The notes under the pieces were generated by a model. It was not told the origin of the DNA. It ran no database searches and was given only the letters and a program-made list of their open reading frames with translations. This document shows positions 1 to 12,218 of a stretch of 64,000 nucleotides of DNA, in pieces. A program made the position numbers and the translations under genes. Position 1 is the stretch's first letter, and each line of letters begins with the position of its first letter. The stretch is from assembly GCA_039000515.1 (NCBI GenBank), contig JBCFYV010000012.1, positions 88,752,284 through 88,816,283 on the forward strand. Reading direction: 5' to 3'. Origin of the DNA: Timema cristinae. Taxonomy: Eukaryota > Arthropoda > Insecta > Phasmatodea > Timematidae.

Positions 1-540
1 AACAAAATTTAAAAAGGATTATAAAAGAAAACATTTAGTGAGGTTAATTTAAAGACAATAAAGGAAACATTTTACATTTACTACCTTACCGATTTGTTAC
101 AAACACCCATCACAAAGGATGTCTCCATCAGAAACTCATAGAAACAAACATAAAATTAATATTTATAAAGATAAAGAAAATAGTCTTCAACTAAAATATT
201 TAATTCTTAGTATTATTTTTATTTAACTATTGTGACATATAGGATGTCGATTGATCAAAAATAATAGCATCAAAGAAAAATCCGGCCACATGGTTGATAA
301 ATTTGGCGTTACCTTCCAATACAAAGGTTATCTAATAATAAACACTAGATCATGATTAAAATATAAAACTACACGGAAACTTTACTTCATCATACAAAAA
401 TAAGAAATAAAATAAAAAAGGAAAACGACTACATGTTAATTTGGAAAAGATTCTCAAAAAATATTTAAAAAAAAAAGGAAGAAAGTAAAATACGTCTCAC
501 CAGTATTACAGCCAAAGACCAAATAGCTCGAGACAAAGGC
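1..540. other. AT-rich sequence, no recognised feature
   Basis: I see no coding region, RNA gene or clear repeat structure here. The sequence is AT-rich with short A runs. Confidence 0.5.
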
Positions 541-1327
541 GTTCCTTTCAAACCAGGAAATTCATATCTAAGGAGATGGCCAATCATAGACCAGTTTTTT
601 AAGATAACAAGAATCGACCAATAGTATTTTAGTTGAAGACTTTACATTTTTAAACAAACATAGTATAAAGTGAATATTAATGAAAAATTAAATATATAAA
701 AAAGGTACAAAGATATGTAATTATTTAATAATGATAACCAAGATTGAATTATTCATTTATAATAGTTTATTAAAAGCTTTAGTTCCTCAAATTCCCGTTC
801 CCGATCGCTACTTCATTTCTAATTTCAATTTAGTCCAATAGACTTCGTTCCATGACACTATTTGGAGCTTCAAGGTTGATAGACCTAAAGGTCAGTCTAT
901 AACCAACAGTACATACTCCCCCCCTCAAACTGGGGCACCACTCCGCAAAGTTAAGTTCCTTTCAAACCAGGAAATTCATATCTAAGGAGATGGCCAATCA
1001 GAGACCAGTTTTTTAAGATAACAAGAATCGACCAATAGTATTTTAGTTGAAGACTTTACATTTTTAAACAAACATAGTATAAAGTGAATATTAATGAAAA
1101 ATTAAATATATAAAAAAGGTACAAAGATATGTAATTATTTAATAATGATAACCAAGATTGAATTATTCATTTATAATAGTTTATTAAAAGCTTTAGTTCC
1201 TCAAATTCCCGTTCCCGATCGCTACTTCATTTCTAATTTCAATTTAGTCCAATAGACTTCGTTCCATGACACTATTTGGAGCTTCAAGGTTGATAGACCT
1301 AAAGGTCAGTCTATAACCAACAGTACA
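541..1327. repeat. Near-identical 373-bp direct duplication
   Basis: Positions 541-913 and 955-1327 are the same 373 bases at a constant offset of 414, with one difference found by eye (T at 587, G at 1001). A 41-base spacer containing a C-run lies between them. Neither copy has an obvious ORF. The similarity implies a very recent duplication, gene conversion or an assembly duplication. Short LTRs around a deleted interior are another possibility, but the units do not begin with the usual TG and no primer-binding site was identified. Confidence 0.9.
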
Positions 1328-2384
1328 CCTTCCACAAGGATTCGATGTCTTAAGTGTTTGCAAGACAATTTTCCGATTGAAAACTACGGGGAATTGTTCC
1401 TCTCTATGCCGAATTATTGTTAATAGACCCCAACCTCTCAGCCACGTCTAAAGTACATTCAGGGCCTTAGTTTACTTGGATGACAGCTCACAAAGTTACT
1501 AGAAATATTCCTCAATGTTACTGAATGTCTCCCTACGCCAAAATATGCCATATCACTTTGTAAAACTTTAATGAAAACATATGGTAATGTATGAATGCGA
1601 TAGTTGTTTGTACCTTAGACCCATATTATTTATATTAGGTCGGGTACAGCTTTTATTTATCGTTTTATTCTACTTAAAAAAATTATTACTCACAGCAAAA
1701 GCTATAACGAATATAGATAGCTTCGAAATGCCGACGAATTTAAACCATGTGATCGAACATGACCGAAACAAGTTATTTAAAATGATGCACTCACCCAAGT
1801 AAATACGATGTCTGTATTAAAAAATATTAATGTATGAACTATATTTATTACCCCTCATAAATAACATTCCAAAACGAATAATAAGTACTTTTAATTATGT
1901 TTAAAATATTGTTTCGGATTGGGTAAAAAGAAATGATTAAAATAGTATGAGAAAACTTAGGTTTACGTTATTTTAAACGTAAAATATAACACGCAATTAA
2001 AAAAACTTAACATTTATAACAAAACAATGAACTGCTATCCAGGTAAAAACCTATCATGAACATCCTTTACATTGAAGCAGTGTTTTCCAAGCTGTGGGCT
2101 GCGGGACGATTTCTGGTGAGTCATGACAAAGTTTTTTTTTAAGTGTGAAAATTTTGTAATCATTTGAAAATATACATGAACATAAGAAAATGGGAAAGTG
2201 ACAAGGGTAAGGGTAAGGGTAAATAAGGCGCATAATATAGAGATAGGCCTACGGGAATAGGGTTTCTTGGTCATGCTTGTGGCAATGCAGTCTTCAACAG
2301 AAACAGGAAACAAGCGCATCCTTTCCACACCCCTCATTATGAGATTTTTTTTTTATAAAATGATAGTCAACAATTTTTTTTAAA
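1328..2384. other. No gene recognised
   Basis: Short ORFs here resemble no family I know. A CTCCCTACGCCAAAATATG stretch near 1530 resembles the centre of the MITE at 12219-12390. A run of three GGGTAA units lies near 2204-2222. Confidence 0.4.
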
Positions 2385-2545
2385 CGATTCAACACCTTAG
2401 ATCATTCGCTAGCGTATCTTTATACTGAGCTAAGAGCCCCGGGTTCGATTTCCGGCATGGTCGAAAAATTTATCATTGGTGAAATGTGGGTTTACCCTTT
2501 CACATTGATAAATTAACGGCTGAGGAGTGAATGTGGTGCCTTTAC
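2385..2545 (+). repeat. tRNA-derived SINE, family B, copy 1
   Basis: The tRNA-like head ends in a pol III B-box-like GGGTTCGATTTCCGG near 2441. A body containing GTCGAAAAATTTATCATTGG and CACATTGATAAATTAACGG follows. The reverse complement of 27832-28000 aligns along most of the length. The tail is shared with the copy at 29600-29945. The R1-like element begins 13 bases downstream, so the SINE 3' end abuts that insertion. Confidence 0.6.
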
Positions 2546-2643
2546 TAGTCTTAAGTTAAAATACACACCAAAGGAGTGGCTCGTAGTCTGTCGGCTGCAA
2601 TGCGATATTGATAGGCTGCTCGTAGCTGCAACAATGGTTAAGA

Positions 2644-4080
2644 ATGCCTAGGGAGGGCAAGAAGAGTGTGCCGGAGGAGCTCATTGATGAATCTGCCTCC
2701 GAGTCCGAGGAAGAGTACGAGGATACCGAGGGGATGCTGAATGTAAATAGAAGGATGGAGGCAATGCACGACTTCATCGATGGCCTATTTCAGGACAAGA
2801 GAGGCAGCGCAGAGGTCACGGGGAAACTCATACGTGAGGTGGACCGTCTACTCCTGGTGATTGCAAATCAAGAGGGACAGATCAAACAACTGGAATACGA
2901 GAATGAAAGGCTGAGGCAAGAGGAAGAGGTGATAAGAAGACCAACGTTTGCGCAGATAACGGCCGCAGGACAATCAGGAGAACCGGGGTCAGACTGGCTC
3001 CGACTCAGAGGATCATGCGAGAGCAAGAGAATAAGATAAGGTATATATCTCGTCTAGCAAGGGAGAGGACACGAGGGAGATCCAGACAAAGGTAATGTCA
3101 AAGTTAAATCTGGCAAGGGATAAAATTCGTATCCGGTCAATTAAGCCAGCCGGTAAGGTTGTGCTAGTTCAAACTGAAACTGTTGACACATAAGGTAAAG
3201 GAGTCCAAGAACTTGAGGGTCTCTAGTGCGAGGAACCAAGAAAGAGAAAACCATTAGTGACACTATGACGCACTGGTGGACATGACTGAGGATGAACTGA
3301 AGGACACGATTTATAAACAAAACCTAGAAGGTAAAATAACGAGAAAGGACTTTGACGAGGGTTTTGTGCCCAGGTTTAAAACTGGAAAGAGGGAGATAAG
3401 GGTAACACATCATGTCGCTGAGGTTTCCTCAAGGGTCCGGGACCTATTGATTGGTAAAAGAGTTTACCTGAGGTTTACTAGTATCTCAGTCAAGGACTTT
3501 CTTGTTGTTACAAGGTGTAACAGATGCAGGGACCTGGGACATAGGGTTAAGTTTTGCCCTAAAAAGGAATCTGTCTGTGGGCAGTGCGGGAAAGTGGGAC
3601 ATGAACGTAAGGACTGTACAGAGAAAATAAAGAAATGCATACCTTGCAGTAGTAGAGGAAAAGAGAAGTGCAAGTACCCTAACACTAGGGAATGTCCGAT
3701 GTACCAACTCTTGCTAGACAGACAGATACAAAATACCGACTATGAGTGACGATATACGTGTATTGGCAACTGTGCTAAGACGAATACTGGACATACTTGA
3801 AAGTATGGACAAGGACAAGCAACGGAGTGGAAGTAGAGTTTAGTAAATAGAAGAGGATGAAGAAAGGAAGAACAAGTATCCCGAGGAGTTATCTGAACAA
3901 TTAGGAGAAAGGAAGAAGGCTGAGGGTGTAGAGAAGAAGAAAGAAGAAAAATCTGTGGTAGAGGAAAATAACTTGAGTGACAAAGATGACTTAGTGAATC
4001 CGAGCCAGATATACAACAACCTTGAGGAGACTCTCCAATTATCAAGATTGAAGGAGCAACAGACTCTACATCTGACATAA
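2644..4080 (+). pseudogene. R1-like ORF1 (gag-like nucleic-acid-binding protein), broken
   Basis: ORF1 proteins of this clade bind the element RNA. The first open piece (2644-3039) is Glu-rich, with a heptad-like coiled-coil segment around residues 70-100. After a disrupted stretch, 3276-3749 encodes two CX2CX4HX4C knuckles (CNRCRDLGHRVKFC, then CGQCGKVGHERKDC), with a third Cys-rich motif beginning CIPC. The first knuckle starts near base 3515. A charged Lys/Glu-rich region follows to about 4080 in another frame. Stops near 3037 and 3747 and frame changes between the pieces show decay. The ATG at 2644 is the first in the longest N-terminal frame, 85 bases into the element. Confidence 0.75.
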
Positions 4081-4329
4081 GATCTGTTCATGAGAAGGGA
4101 GCGTACATAGCCTTCTCCACCCCTGAGGCTCTGGATAGGATACAACTAAGTTCAATGAATCTGCCGACGGAGGTAAAACCACTTCTCGAAAAAGTCCATA
4201 AAGTCTTCGAAAGGAGGAAGGAGAAGCTCAACGTCGAGGAACTCTACCAACACTTTGTGAAGGCAAACGGTCGGATAGCATTCGACTCGAAGGAAGCTTG
4301 GCCCAGATGTTATGTGTTTACTCACAACC

Positions 4330-7267
4330 CTTAATGGACGACGAAAGCAATAGTAAAATAAAAATTGGGCAGTTGAATCCTATGCGGAATAAGAACGTTA
4401 TGGAAGAGATAAGAAAAGTGGCCGAGGACTTGAGTTTGGACATCATTTGCGTGCAGGAGCCGACATTGGAAAATACCTGGAGTAAATATAAGTTATAGAT
4501 GACGTCTATAGAGATGTCCCAGTAGTATTCTTCGCATATGCAAATACGAAGTCACCCCTGTGGTTCAGCGATGTGTTAAGAAGGCCGGATGGAAGGAGAG
4601 GTGGATGCAAAGCATATGAGAGAGGAGAGAAGTTAGAAGAGATGATAGTGGCTAGAAGGCTAGAAGTGCTGAATATGATAGGGAATCAACCCACCTACGC
4701 GGGAGAGCGGGAGCAAGCGTCACGCTATGCAACCAGGAAGCGATTGGGATCGTTAAGAACTGGAAAGTACTGGATGGTTTGACAATTAGTGACCATAACT
4801 TGATCACTTTTGAGGTTGAAGGAGATCTAGGGCTGCAAGCTGAAGTGGGAATAAGACCTAAATTCAACATCCGCAAAGCTGATTGGGAGAGGTTAAAGAG
4901 AGAATTGGAGCTACCAACAGAGATAGAAAAAGGAGGAAACGTAAATGTGAAAGCGAAGGAGTTTACGAGAACTGTACAAAGGGCGATGAGAGTGGCCATC
5001 CCGGTATTCAAGGAAAAATTAAGGATAAGTAATAAACTCTGGAATGAAAGACTCTGGAAAAATCTGAAGGAAATGAGGGCAGCAAGGAGGAGATACCAGA
5101 ACTGTCATGATCCATGGAGTCGTGGCATGTTACTGGATATCTATAGAAAGAAGAAAGAAGAGTATGAATCTGCCCTGAGGCTAGCTAAGATGGAAAGCTG
5201 GGAGCGATACGTTCAGGAGTAGCTGAGAAATAATGCTTGGGGCATACCATTTCAGATAGTGACCGGGAAGGTAAGGCCCCCAGCTGTGATCTCGACGCTG
5301 AAGACTCAGGGTGGTGACATTACTTCTTGCTGGGAAGAATCATCAAGGTTGTTGCTTGAAACGCTGCTTCCAGACGATAATGTGGAAGACGACGAGGAAC
5401 AAGAAACTGCAAGAATGGACATGACGAAGAACTACGACTTCAAAGCAGACACAGACCCAATAAAACGGGAAGCGATTACAAGTTTGGTGGCCGAAATGAA
5501 GAGTAAGATGACACCTGGACCTGATGGAATCAGAGTTGAGGTTATTCAGAAAATTATCGAACAGGTAGCGCCCTTCAAAACTAGTTTAATGAATGAATGA
5601 ATGAATGAATGCATGGACCAGGGCCAAGTGCCTAATGTATGGAAACAAAGTGAAGTAGTCATTCTTAGCAAGGGTGAGGACAAGGATCCGCAGCTCCCCA
5701 AGTCGTACAGGCCAATCTGCTTTTTAAATGTATGTGGGAAACTTCAAGAAAAGATCTTGTGTAACAGATTGAGGAAGCATCGTGAGATTGCTGGCATGCA
5801 CCAGCAGCAGTACGGCTTTAGGAGAGTCAGATCTACGGAGTACTCTCTTTGTGAGGCCATGGACCTTGTTGATAGGGCAAGTGGGAAATATGTTATTGGG
5901 ATATTCGTGGACATATCTGGAGCATTTGATAATTTGTGGTGGCCATCACTATTCAAACGGTTAAGGGAACTAGAATGTCCGAGGAGTCTCTACAGAGTTT
6001 ATACGGACTACTGTAGGGACAGATATGCAACCCTGAGATGTCCAGGAATATCAATAAGTAAGAAACTTACGAAAGGCGAACCCCAGGGATCGGTATGTGG
6101 ACCAATATTTTGGGACATAAGGCTCGAACCCGGTTTGTTGGAAATAGAAGCGCTCCCAGGTACGGCGGGGGCGGTCGCCTTTGCAGATGACTTACTGATA
6201 ATTGTTGAAGCCAAGTCAAGATTGGAACTTGAAACCAAGAGTAATGCGGTTCTCGCTGGGCTGAACTCTTGGTGCAAGAAAGTTAAATTAAGTTTGGCAC
6301 CTACGCAGACGACGTATGTGCTGTTCAAGGGAGCGCTGAAGAGAGACCCTAGGATAAGGATTGACAGACAAGTGATTAGACGAAGTGTAAATACCAGATA
6401 TCTAGGAGATACTTTGGATGAAAAACGCGGTTTCATGATGCACGTGGAGAATATATGTAGAAGAACCTTAAGACTAATGCACAAGGTTATTAACATAGGA
6501 CAGAGTTGGTTTAGACTGCCCAGGCTTTGTATACAGATTTACCATCAAGCCTTATTAGTCTCCATCGTGGGTTATGGGGCGAGCGCTTGGGCACACCGGC
6601 TCAGACTCGTACGGGTTAAATGTAAGGTCCGAAGCCTACAGAGAAGTATTCTCTTAAGGCTATCCGGAGCCCATAGAACAGTTGCGACAAATGCATTGTG
6701 TGTGGCCCTAGGTATCCGGCCACTAGACCTAAAAATAAGGAATAGAGCGGCTATGTACTGGATACGGTTGCTAAACTGACAAGGGAAGGAGTAATAAATG
6801 GTATCCAGGTGAGGGAAGCATTGCTGGACGAATGGCAGTCAGAATGGAACCAAAGCACAACCTGAAGGAGAACTTACCAACTCTTTTCCGATGTCAGAGA
6901 TCGTTCAAAACTAAATTTTTTATTGCCTTCCCTTGGGCTAGTTCACTTTATAACTGGCCATGGGCCGTACAGGGCTGTTATCTACCTAAGATGCTTGACA
7001 GAAGACAAGCTATGCAAATTCGGAGGGGAGGCTATCCCCAAACACGTCGTACTGGAATGTCAACTAACGTTAAAAGAAAGGGAAACAATGCAAGTTCCAT
7101 TACAGACCAGCGCAATTTATCATATATTGCGTGACGTGGATAGGTGGAATTTCCTCGATACAATCGCGAACGACGTGTCAAAGAGAGAAAAGGACATACA
7201 TATAGTAGACATGAAGACTAGGAGACAGGTTAGACAAGACAAAACAAACGGAAGACAGACAAGGTAA
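4330..7267 (+). pseudogene. R1-like ORF2 (endonuclease-reverse transcriptase), broken
   Basis: The N-terminal endonuclease is recognisable by IKIGQLNPMRNKN, then IICVQEP near 4440-4460, and by the catalytic SDHN motif at about 4788-4799. The reverse transcriptase starts with MTPGPDGI near 5510. It continues with YRPICFLNVCGKLQEK, VDISGAFDN, GEPQGSVCGPIFWD and the active site FADD at 6180-6191. A thumb-like region with YGASAWAH and a C-terminal C-G-H-C-type motif (CKFGGEAIPKHVVLEC) near 7013-7060 finish the protein. Breaks include a stop at about 4496, frame changes at about 4780 and 5220, an (AATG)6 expansion with an in-frame stop at 5588-5611, and a stop at 6777. Target-primed reverse transcription is the known role of the family; this copy cannot make a full-length protein. 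Confidence 0.8.
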
Positions 7268-8127
7268 TGAGACCAGTGACTACAGTGACACTACATAAGG
7301 TGACGGCTCGACATCAGAGACAGAATCAGAAGACATACTATGAAACTGGAGTCAAGACTTAGATGAGACAAAACACATATCTTACCGGCTGGCAGAGTGG
7401 TATGGGACGAGAAGCTCCAGGTCATCCGGAGCCCAGCTGAGGAAGGTTCCCTTAGAATGCCAGTAGTGAAAGCTGATGAGGGACCTGAGTCAGCCGAGTT
7501 ACCAGCTGGGAATTAGAGCAATCGAATAACATCAAGAGACGGAGGAAGAAAACCCTCAACTCGCATGGTCTGGCCCACTTGGCAACAAGTGAGGTGCTGA
7601 GCTGGGGCGGTGGGGCTTCTGGTCTGTCAAGGTTTCTTCATTGATTGTTATCAGTAGATGAAGAAACAAGGAAGAATATTAAGATACTCTGCGGCGCCAC
7701 AGAGCTGCAAGATATGTATTAGGTTAAGTTAGTTTTAGTTTATATTTTTTTATGTTGTTTTATGTTTAGTTTTAGGTCCAAGGTAGTGGTCTTAGCAGGA
7801 GGTAGGGCGCCTCCTCAGGTGTTGTATAGGGGGATGCTCGCCCCCGCTGGGGCTAGCACCGATCCGGGGACTATTAGATCCGGAAGTGGAGGGACATTCA
7901 GCGGGGCAGGGTACCGTAGACGTAAAATACCTAGGGCAGACCACCTAGTAGGATAAAATTAGATGGGGAAATAGGGACACTTAGATTAGGAGCTATAATC
8001 AACATCAAAATAAGTAATGATTGTAAATTGAATAAACTAGTAATTAGTGGAGGTAGAGAAACAATGTAACGTAGGTCCTGAGTTACAGTCTAGGCCTCAG
8101 AACAGAAAGTAACGATAAATAAATAAA
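7268..8127 (+). other. 3' UTR of the R1-like element
   Basis: The stretch is non-coding, locally GC-rich, and lies between the end of ORF2 and the TSD. It ends in an AT-rich AACGATAAATAAATAAA. The assignment rests on position; the 73-codon-class ORFs inside it match nothing known. Confidence 0.6.
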
Positions 8128-8386
8128 AGTCTTAAGTTAGATTATAAGGCACATGGAGCTATGACAGGCCTATCCAGACGATAGTGGAGAATATATGGCT
8201 TGAATAAAAAAACTGACCCATACCATGGGTTGGAAACACTAACGAAAGTAAAGTAAAATATCTTTCACTAAACCATTAAAACTCACTTATATTTCGTGAA
8301 AGTTTGACATTCTAAAAATTTATTTTCAGTTCTATGTTTCACAGAAAGCTCTCGGTGATTCATATCTTATAGTTGGTAGGTTAAGA

Positions 8387-8757
8387 AGGCTGACCTCGGT
8401 GGCCTTGGAGTAAAGTGCTTGCCTCAGGAGCCGATGCTCGTTGGTTCAAACCCAGACGAAGTTGACGGATTTTTCTTGAGCGAAAAAGATCCGTGGCAGA
8501 ATTTCCTTCGTAGGGAAAGTAAAACTTTCGGCTCCATGTTGATTGTGGCATGTAAAATAATCCTGGAAAGTATGTGAAAATACCTTTCCCGCAAAATTGG
8601 TAAGCCCCTTAACGCTCGCTCATAGAAAGTCGGTGTGGAAGGCAACGGGGAATCGCCACACTTCCTGAACTCCTCTGTTGGGATGTATACCAGATGGTGC
8701 AGGCAGCACTAACCAGTCGAAGGGCTGAGTGCATCTCCAGCTCCCGATGAATATAAT
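8387..8757 (+). repeat. tRNA-like SINE, single copy here (family D)
   Basis: It begins with a tRNA-like GGTGGCCTTGGAGTAAAGTG (A-box region), followed by a B-box-like GTTGGTTCAAACCC near 8440. A 300-bp unique body follows. I see no second copy in the window, so the SINE identity rests on the head alone. Confidence 0.45.
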
Positions 8758-9940
8758 CACATCCAATATATCTTCGGCTATGCTCATGACAGATATTCAG
8801 GAACTGTTATATCACCATGTAAAGAAAACTAAACTTTGTTTGTACTGGAACAGTATTTTACTAATTTAATTTTAGCCTAAAAATTGTTTTGCTATAAAAA
8901 CAGCAAAAACACTGGCAAATTTTGGTCTCGTTTCCGACATCACCACTTTAATAAAAATATGTTAAGAAGGTGAAGTGCAAAGAACTGCACTTGCATTGTT
9001 GATATCTGGAAAATCGACACAATCATTCGCCCGGATACATGTTGCGGAGTGACAGAGGGGAGGGGTGGGGTTTGCGACGTTCTACCCAATTAACTCCAGT
9101 CATTAACATCGATCCTCATCAATCATTTAGCTAGTGCACCGTTTCCATGCCATCAATAAACACTTTATATAAACCACTGTTCCCGTGACTGATAGTAGAT
9201 ACTACCCTTCCTGGCTCTTCGGTCTCTGTTCTAGTTTGTAAGTTGTGTGTTGATGTACTCTTATGCTAAACGTGAACATTATTATATTTCTCTTGGGCAA
9301 ACGAGAGACTTTGGACGGATTATAATTAAAACAACCAAAACTATTCACAAACTTGTGTGCTACTTTTTTTTATTATTATCAAGTATCAACATAAATTTAT
9401 AGTTAGAGTGTGAAAAGCCATAGAAATAATATTATTTTAATGTCACCGACAAAACTAGCTTTGCACCGCTGTGTCTTAACTAAAAATATTTTTACTTGAT
9501 ATGTGTGTGTATATATGTATATAATGTATTCATTAATATAAGTGGAACTTTGATAATATCCGTCCTATTTGGTAATGTCAAAAAAAAATGTTGCAAACAT
9601 GTGCACAATTTCTTGTAGATTTTTGTCACTTTATATTCACTTTTACTAACTTTTTTTTTCAAGTACCTCAAAAAGATCCCCCCTCTCCCCACCCTTTTTT
9701 TTTGCTAACTCCCTCAACCCTTTATAAATAAGGTTCCACCACCACTGTTAAATTGTAAAAATACATAGTCTATCAAATTTTAAAATAATTACGTATGAAG
9801 CTTGTTGTAAAGTATTGAAAAAATAAGAACAAAATTCTCACACGCTTCATTTGTGGTCTAAAAAAGTTATTACTTTTCGTTTTTACTAGAATATTTCACA
9901 GCCACACCTATGTTTACGGGAATCTTATTCATGCTGAATG
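8758..9940. other. No gene recognised; possible promoter or solo LTR at 9000-9360
   Basis: No coding signature is visible. A GC-richer segment at about 9020-9110 is followed by CACTTTATATAAACC near 9160-9180 and a pyrimidine-rich stretch, an arrangement like a TATA promoter or an LTR. I found no TSD or LTR partner, so this is only a possibility. Confidence 0.3.
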
Positions 9941-9944
9941 TGAA

Positions 9945-10182
9945 AAGATGATTTTCCAAGCTGATTTTCCACCATCCTTCAACGCAAATGCTGGTACATA
10001 TTCTCTAAATTTCATCTTTCTCATTTCTACTCTATTAATGTAAATAGACAATACATACCAACTGAAGAGTCCCTTTCAAATTTTGTATTGAAACATTAAG
10101 ATAGATAGATAGATTAGAACCTCGATCTCCCAGTCCTCAGCAGTCGAGCTCAACACGACAAGCGTGTTAGCCAACCAACATA
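9945..10182. repeat. Decayed SINE-C fragments in opposite orientations
   Basis: On the + strand, 9950-10040 resembles the SINE-C body (TTTTCCACCATCCTTCAACG, then AATGCTGG). On the - strand, 10112-10182 matches the SINE-C tRNA-like head (CCTCGATCTCCCAGTCCTCA, then GCAGTCGAGCTCAACACGAC). The two pieces are inverted relative to each other, so this is either two fragments or one rearranged copy. Confidence 0.5.
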
Positions 10183-10478
10183 ACTTGTACATCTCTAGTT
10201 CACTTTAATAAAATATGTAGGACGAATTTTGTCTTCCTCCTAGCAGGCCTATCACCAGATGTTTTCGGAGCTGTTCATTTTAGTATTAAAATTTACCATT
10301 ACAATAGATGCAACTTAAATATACTTTTTGGTTTCCTTTACAATTAATTTACGCTGCACTCTCTAGCCTCCATCTTGGCGAAGTCCTACAGAAGAAAAAA
10401 AACATTCAAAAACACCCCCCAGAAAAAAAAACCTAAAAGAAAAGGACCCTGCACAAGCTACCCTATAGATTTAACAGG

Positions 10479-11090
10479 GTGTCCAGCGACCTGGAAAACC
10501 TGGAAAAGTCAGGGAATATACTTGATCAGTAAAAGTTGGGGAATTTTATCTAATTTCTGGAATTTTCACTTATTCACTAAAAGTAATACACATTTTTTTT
10601 CACAATAATAAAAATAACATAACACTTCGAATCTATTTTAACACACCTATTCCTGTTGAGCAGGCTAATCTCAACTGTCACCATGTGATTTTTAAGTTGT
10701 CTTTTCACCGCTCTAATGTGTCTTAAGCCTAAGTTGAGTAATGGTTATGCGAATGCGTGAAAATTTATTACGTTATAGGAAGAGCAAACTAAAAAAGAAT
10801 GTGTCTCTAAACAATTTTAAACTGTATTTGTGTAAGGTGATCTAATATTTTAATATTATCTCACTGAAATCTAACTTAGATCTCACTATCCAGCAGTCCA
10901 TCGCTTTAGGCTGATAATTTAAACACATCACGCTATGATATAATTTCAGAATAGGCTGCGTAAAAAAATCCTATTACATTAAATTGCAATCTTAATAAAA
11001 GAATTTAATATGTTAAAGAGACTGTAAAATTTGGAAATTCGACCTGGAAAAGTCAGGGAATTTTAAAATATACCTTGGCTGGTAAATTCA
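10479..11090. repeat. Dispersed repeat with CCTGGAAAAGTCAGGGAA motifs
   Basis: The phrase ACCTGGAAAA..AGTCAGGGAAT occurs at about 10488-10520 and again at 11041-11065. Decayed versions lie at about 35880-35930, 39890-39915 and 42320-42345. It is probably a TE family whose ends I could not define. I see no coding region. Confidence 0.4.
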
Positions 11091-11099
11091 CTTGGTTTG

Positions 11100-11699
11100 A
11101 AGTCGAAGACAGTCATTATGAAACACACACACACACATCATTACTACTGTTCTTGAGTTATATTTTTGGAATGCCTGTCTGTATATTTGAGAGACATTCC
11201 AGAATAAAGTTTTTGTAAGTGAAGACTGTTTGTAATATCCTGGATTGAAAATTCCATCTAGTTTGTGAGGGTTGAGCTATTTTTATTTTATCGCATACAT
11301 GCTATAAAGCCACCTTCCTGTCTAAGGAATGGGAGAAAAATGGAGCAATCAGATTTAAATTGGGGGAAAAAAGAAAAAAAAACACTTGTTAGATTAAAAG
11401 CAGCTTGTTCAGGCAATTTTTTTAATTGGTGAGCGTAACAATAAACATAATTGTTGTTTTTATATTTCTCTTTGATTTAACCATTCATATCTCCCTCACG
11501 TCCACGCATAACAGTGACTCCATCGCATGTATGCGCGATCAGTTCATTGACTGCATGTATCACCAGGGATGTTATAATATTACAGCAGCACAAAAAATAC
11601 ACTTTAAAGCAATTGTCTGATTTTTGATAATAATTAAAATAATCCTAGATTAAAACAATTAGTGTTATTTAATAATTTAAAGAAAATTTACTCGATCCA
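11100..11699. other. No recognised feature
   Basis: AT-rich sequence with a short (CA) run near 11123-11136. No coding or repeat structure was identified. Confidence 0.4.
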
Positions 11700-12165
11700 C
11701 ACTCATCCTCTCAACATTCCCAAACCAACGTAAGGCGCTGCTTTCACATATACCTATTCATCCTACATATAATTTAAATTTAAACATTCTCTCCTAAATA
11801 ACAAAGCTTGACTTAATATTCTTACTCACTCCCTGGCATTAGGAATTCGAAAGTTCACTGCAAAAATACGCCACCTATTCCTAACTTGAGCTAGTTCCAT
11901 CCACTCCACCTCATTTCACCCTCACTCTTTCAGCATTGGGTTTGCCAATAACTATTCTGAACACTGTTCTAGATTTTACCATTCACCCTGAATGTCCTGC
12001 CCACTATAATTTACGAAACTTTATTATCTTAACAATGTCGTGTGATGAGTACAGGGTATGTAAATCATCATTATGTAACCTCCTTCTGTTCCCTATAGCT
12101 TCATCATGTTTCTGGACCAAATACACACCCAAGAACTTTGTCCCAGATCTTTTACTACCATGATT
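11700..12165 (-). pseudogene. 3' remnant of a non-LTR retrotransposon ORF2
   Basis: Read on the minus strand, this encodes FLGVYLVQKH, then SSHDIVKIIKFRKL, a stop, WAGHSG, and IGKPNAERVRVK. The order matches the region downstream of RT in insect non-LTR elements, where IKxxRLRWAGHxxRM is followed by GKPxGxRxRGRP. Several stops interrupt it, and only the C-terminal part is present. The RT catalytic motifs are not visible. Confidence 0.55.
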
Positions 12166-12218
12166 AAATAAAGCCTGTATCCTTTAGAAGAAGTTTGCTT
12201 AACATGGTCTTTAGTTTA

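Larger units (their letters stand above)
2559..8127 (+). mobile_element. R1-like non-LTR retrotransposon, decayed, with 12-bp TSD
   Basis: The element is about 5.57 kb with two ORF regions. ORF1 carries CCHC zinc knuckles; ORF2 carries an APE-type endonuclease, a reverse transcriptase and a C-terminal Cys/His motif. This order and length fit the R1 clade. The bases AGTCTTAAGTTA occur at 2547-2558 and again at 8128-8139, exactly where the 5' UTR would begin and where the 3' end finishes in AATAAATAAA, so I read them as the target-site duplication. The intact TSD shows a full-length, undisturbed insertion, yet both ORFs carry several stops and frameshifts, so the copy cannot be autonomous. Clade assignment is by eye; other R1/LOA-group lineages are possible. 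Confidence 0.8.

Noticed and set aside
2204..2222. GGGTAAGGGTAAGGGTAA as a telomere-like repeat.
   Set aside because: The unit is GGGTAA, which is neither TTAGG nor TTAGGG in either orientation, and there are only three units.
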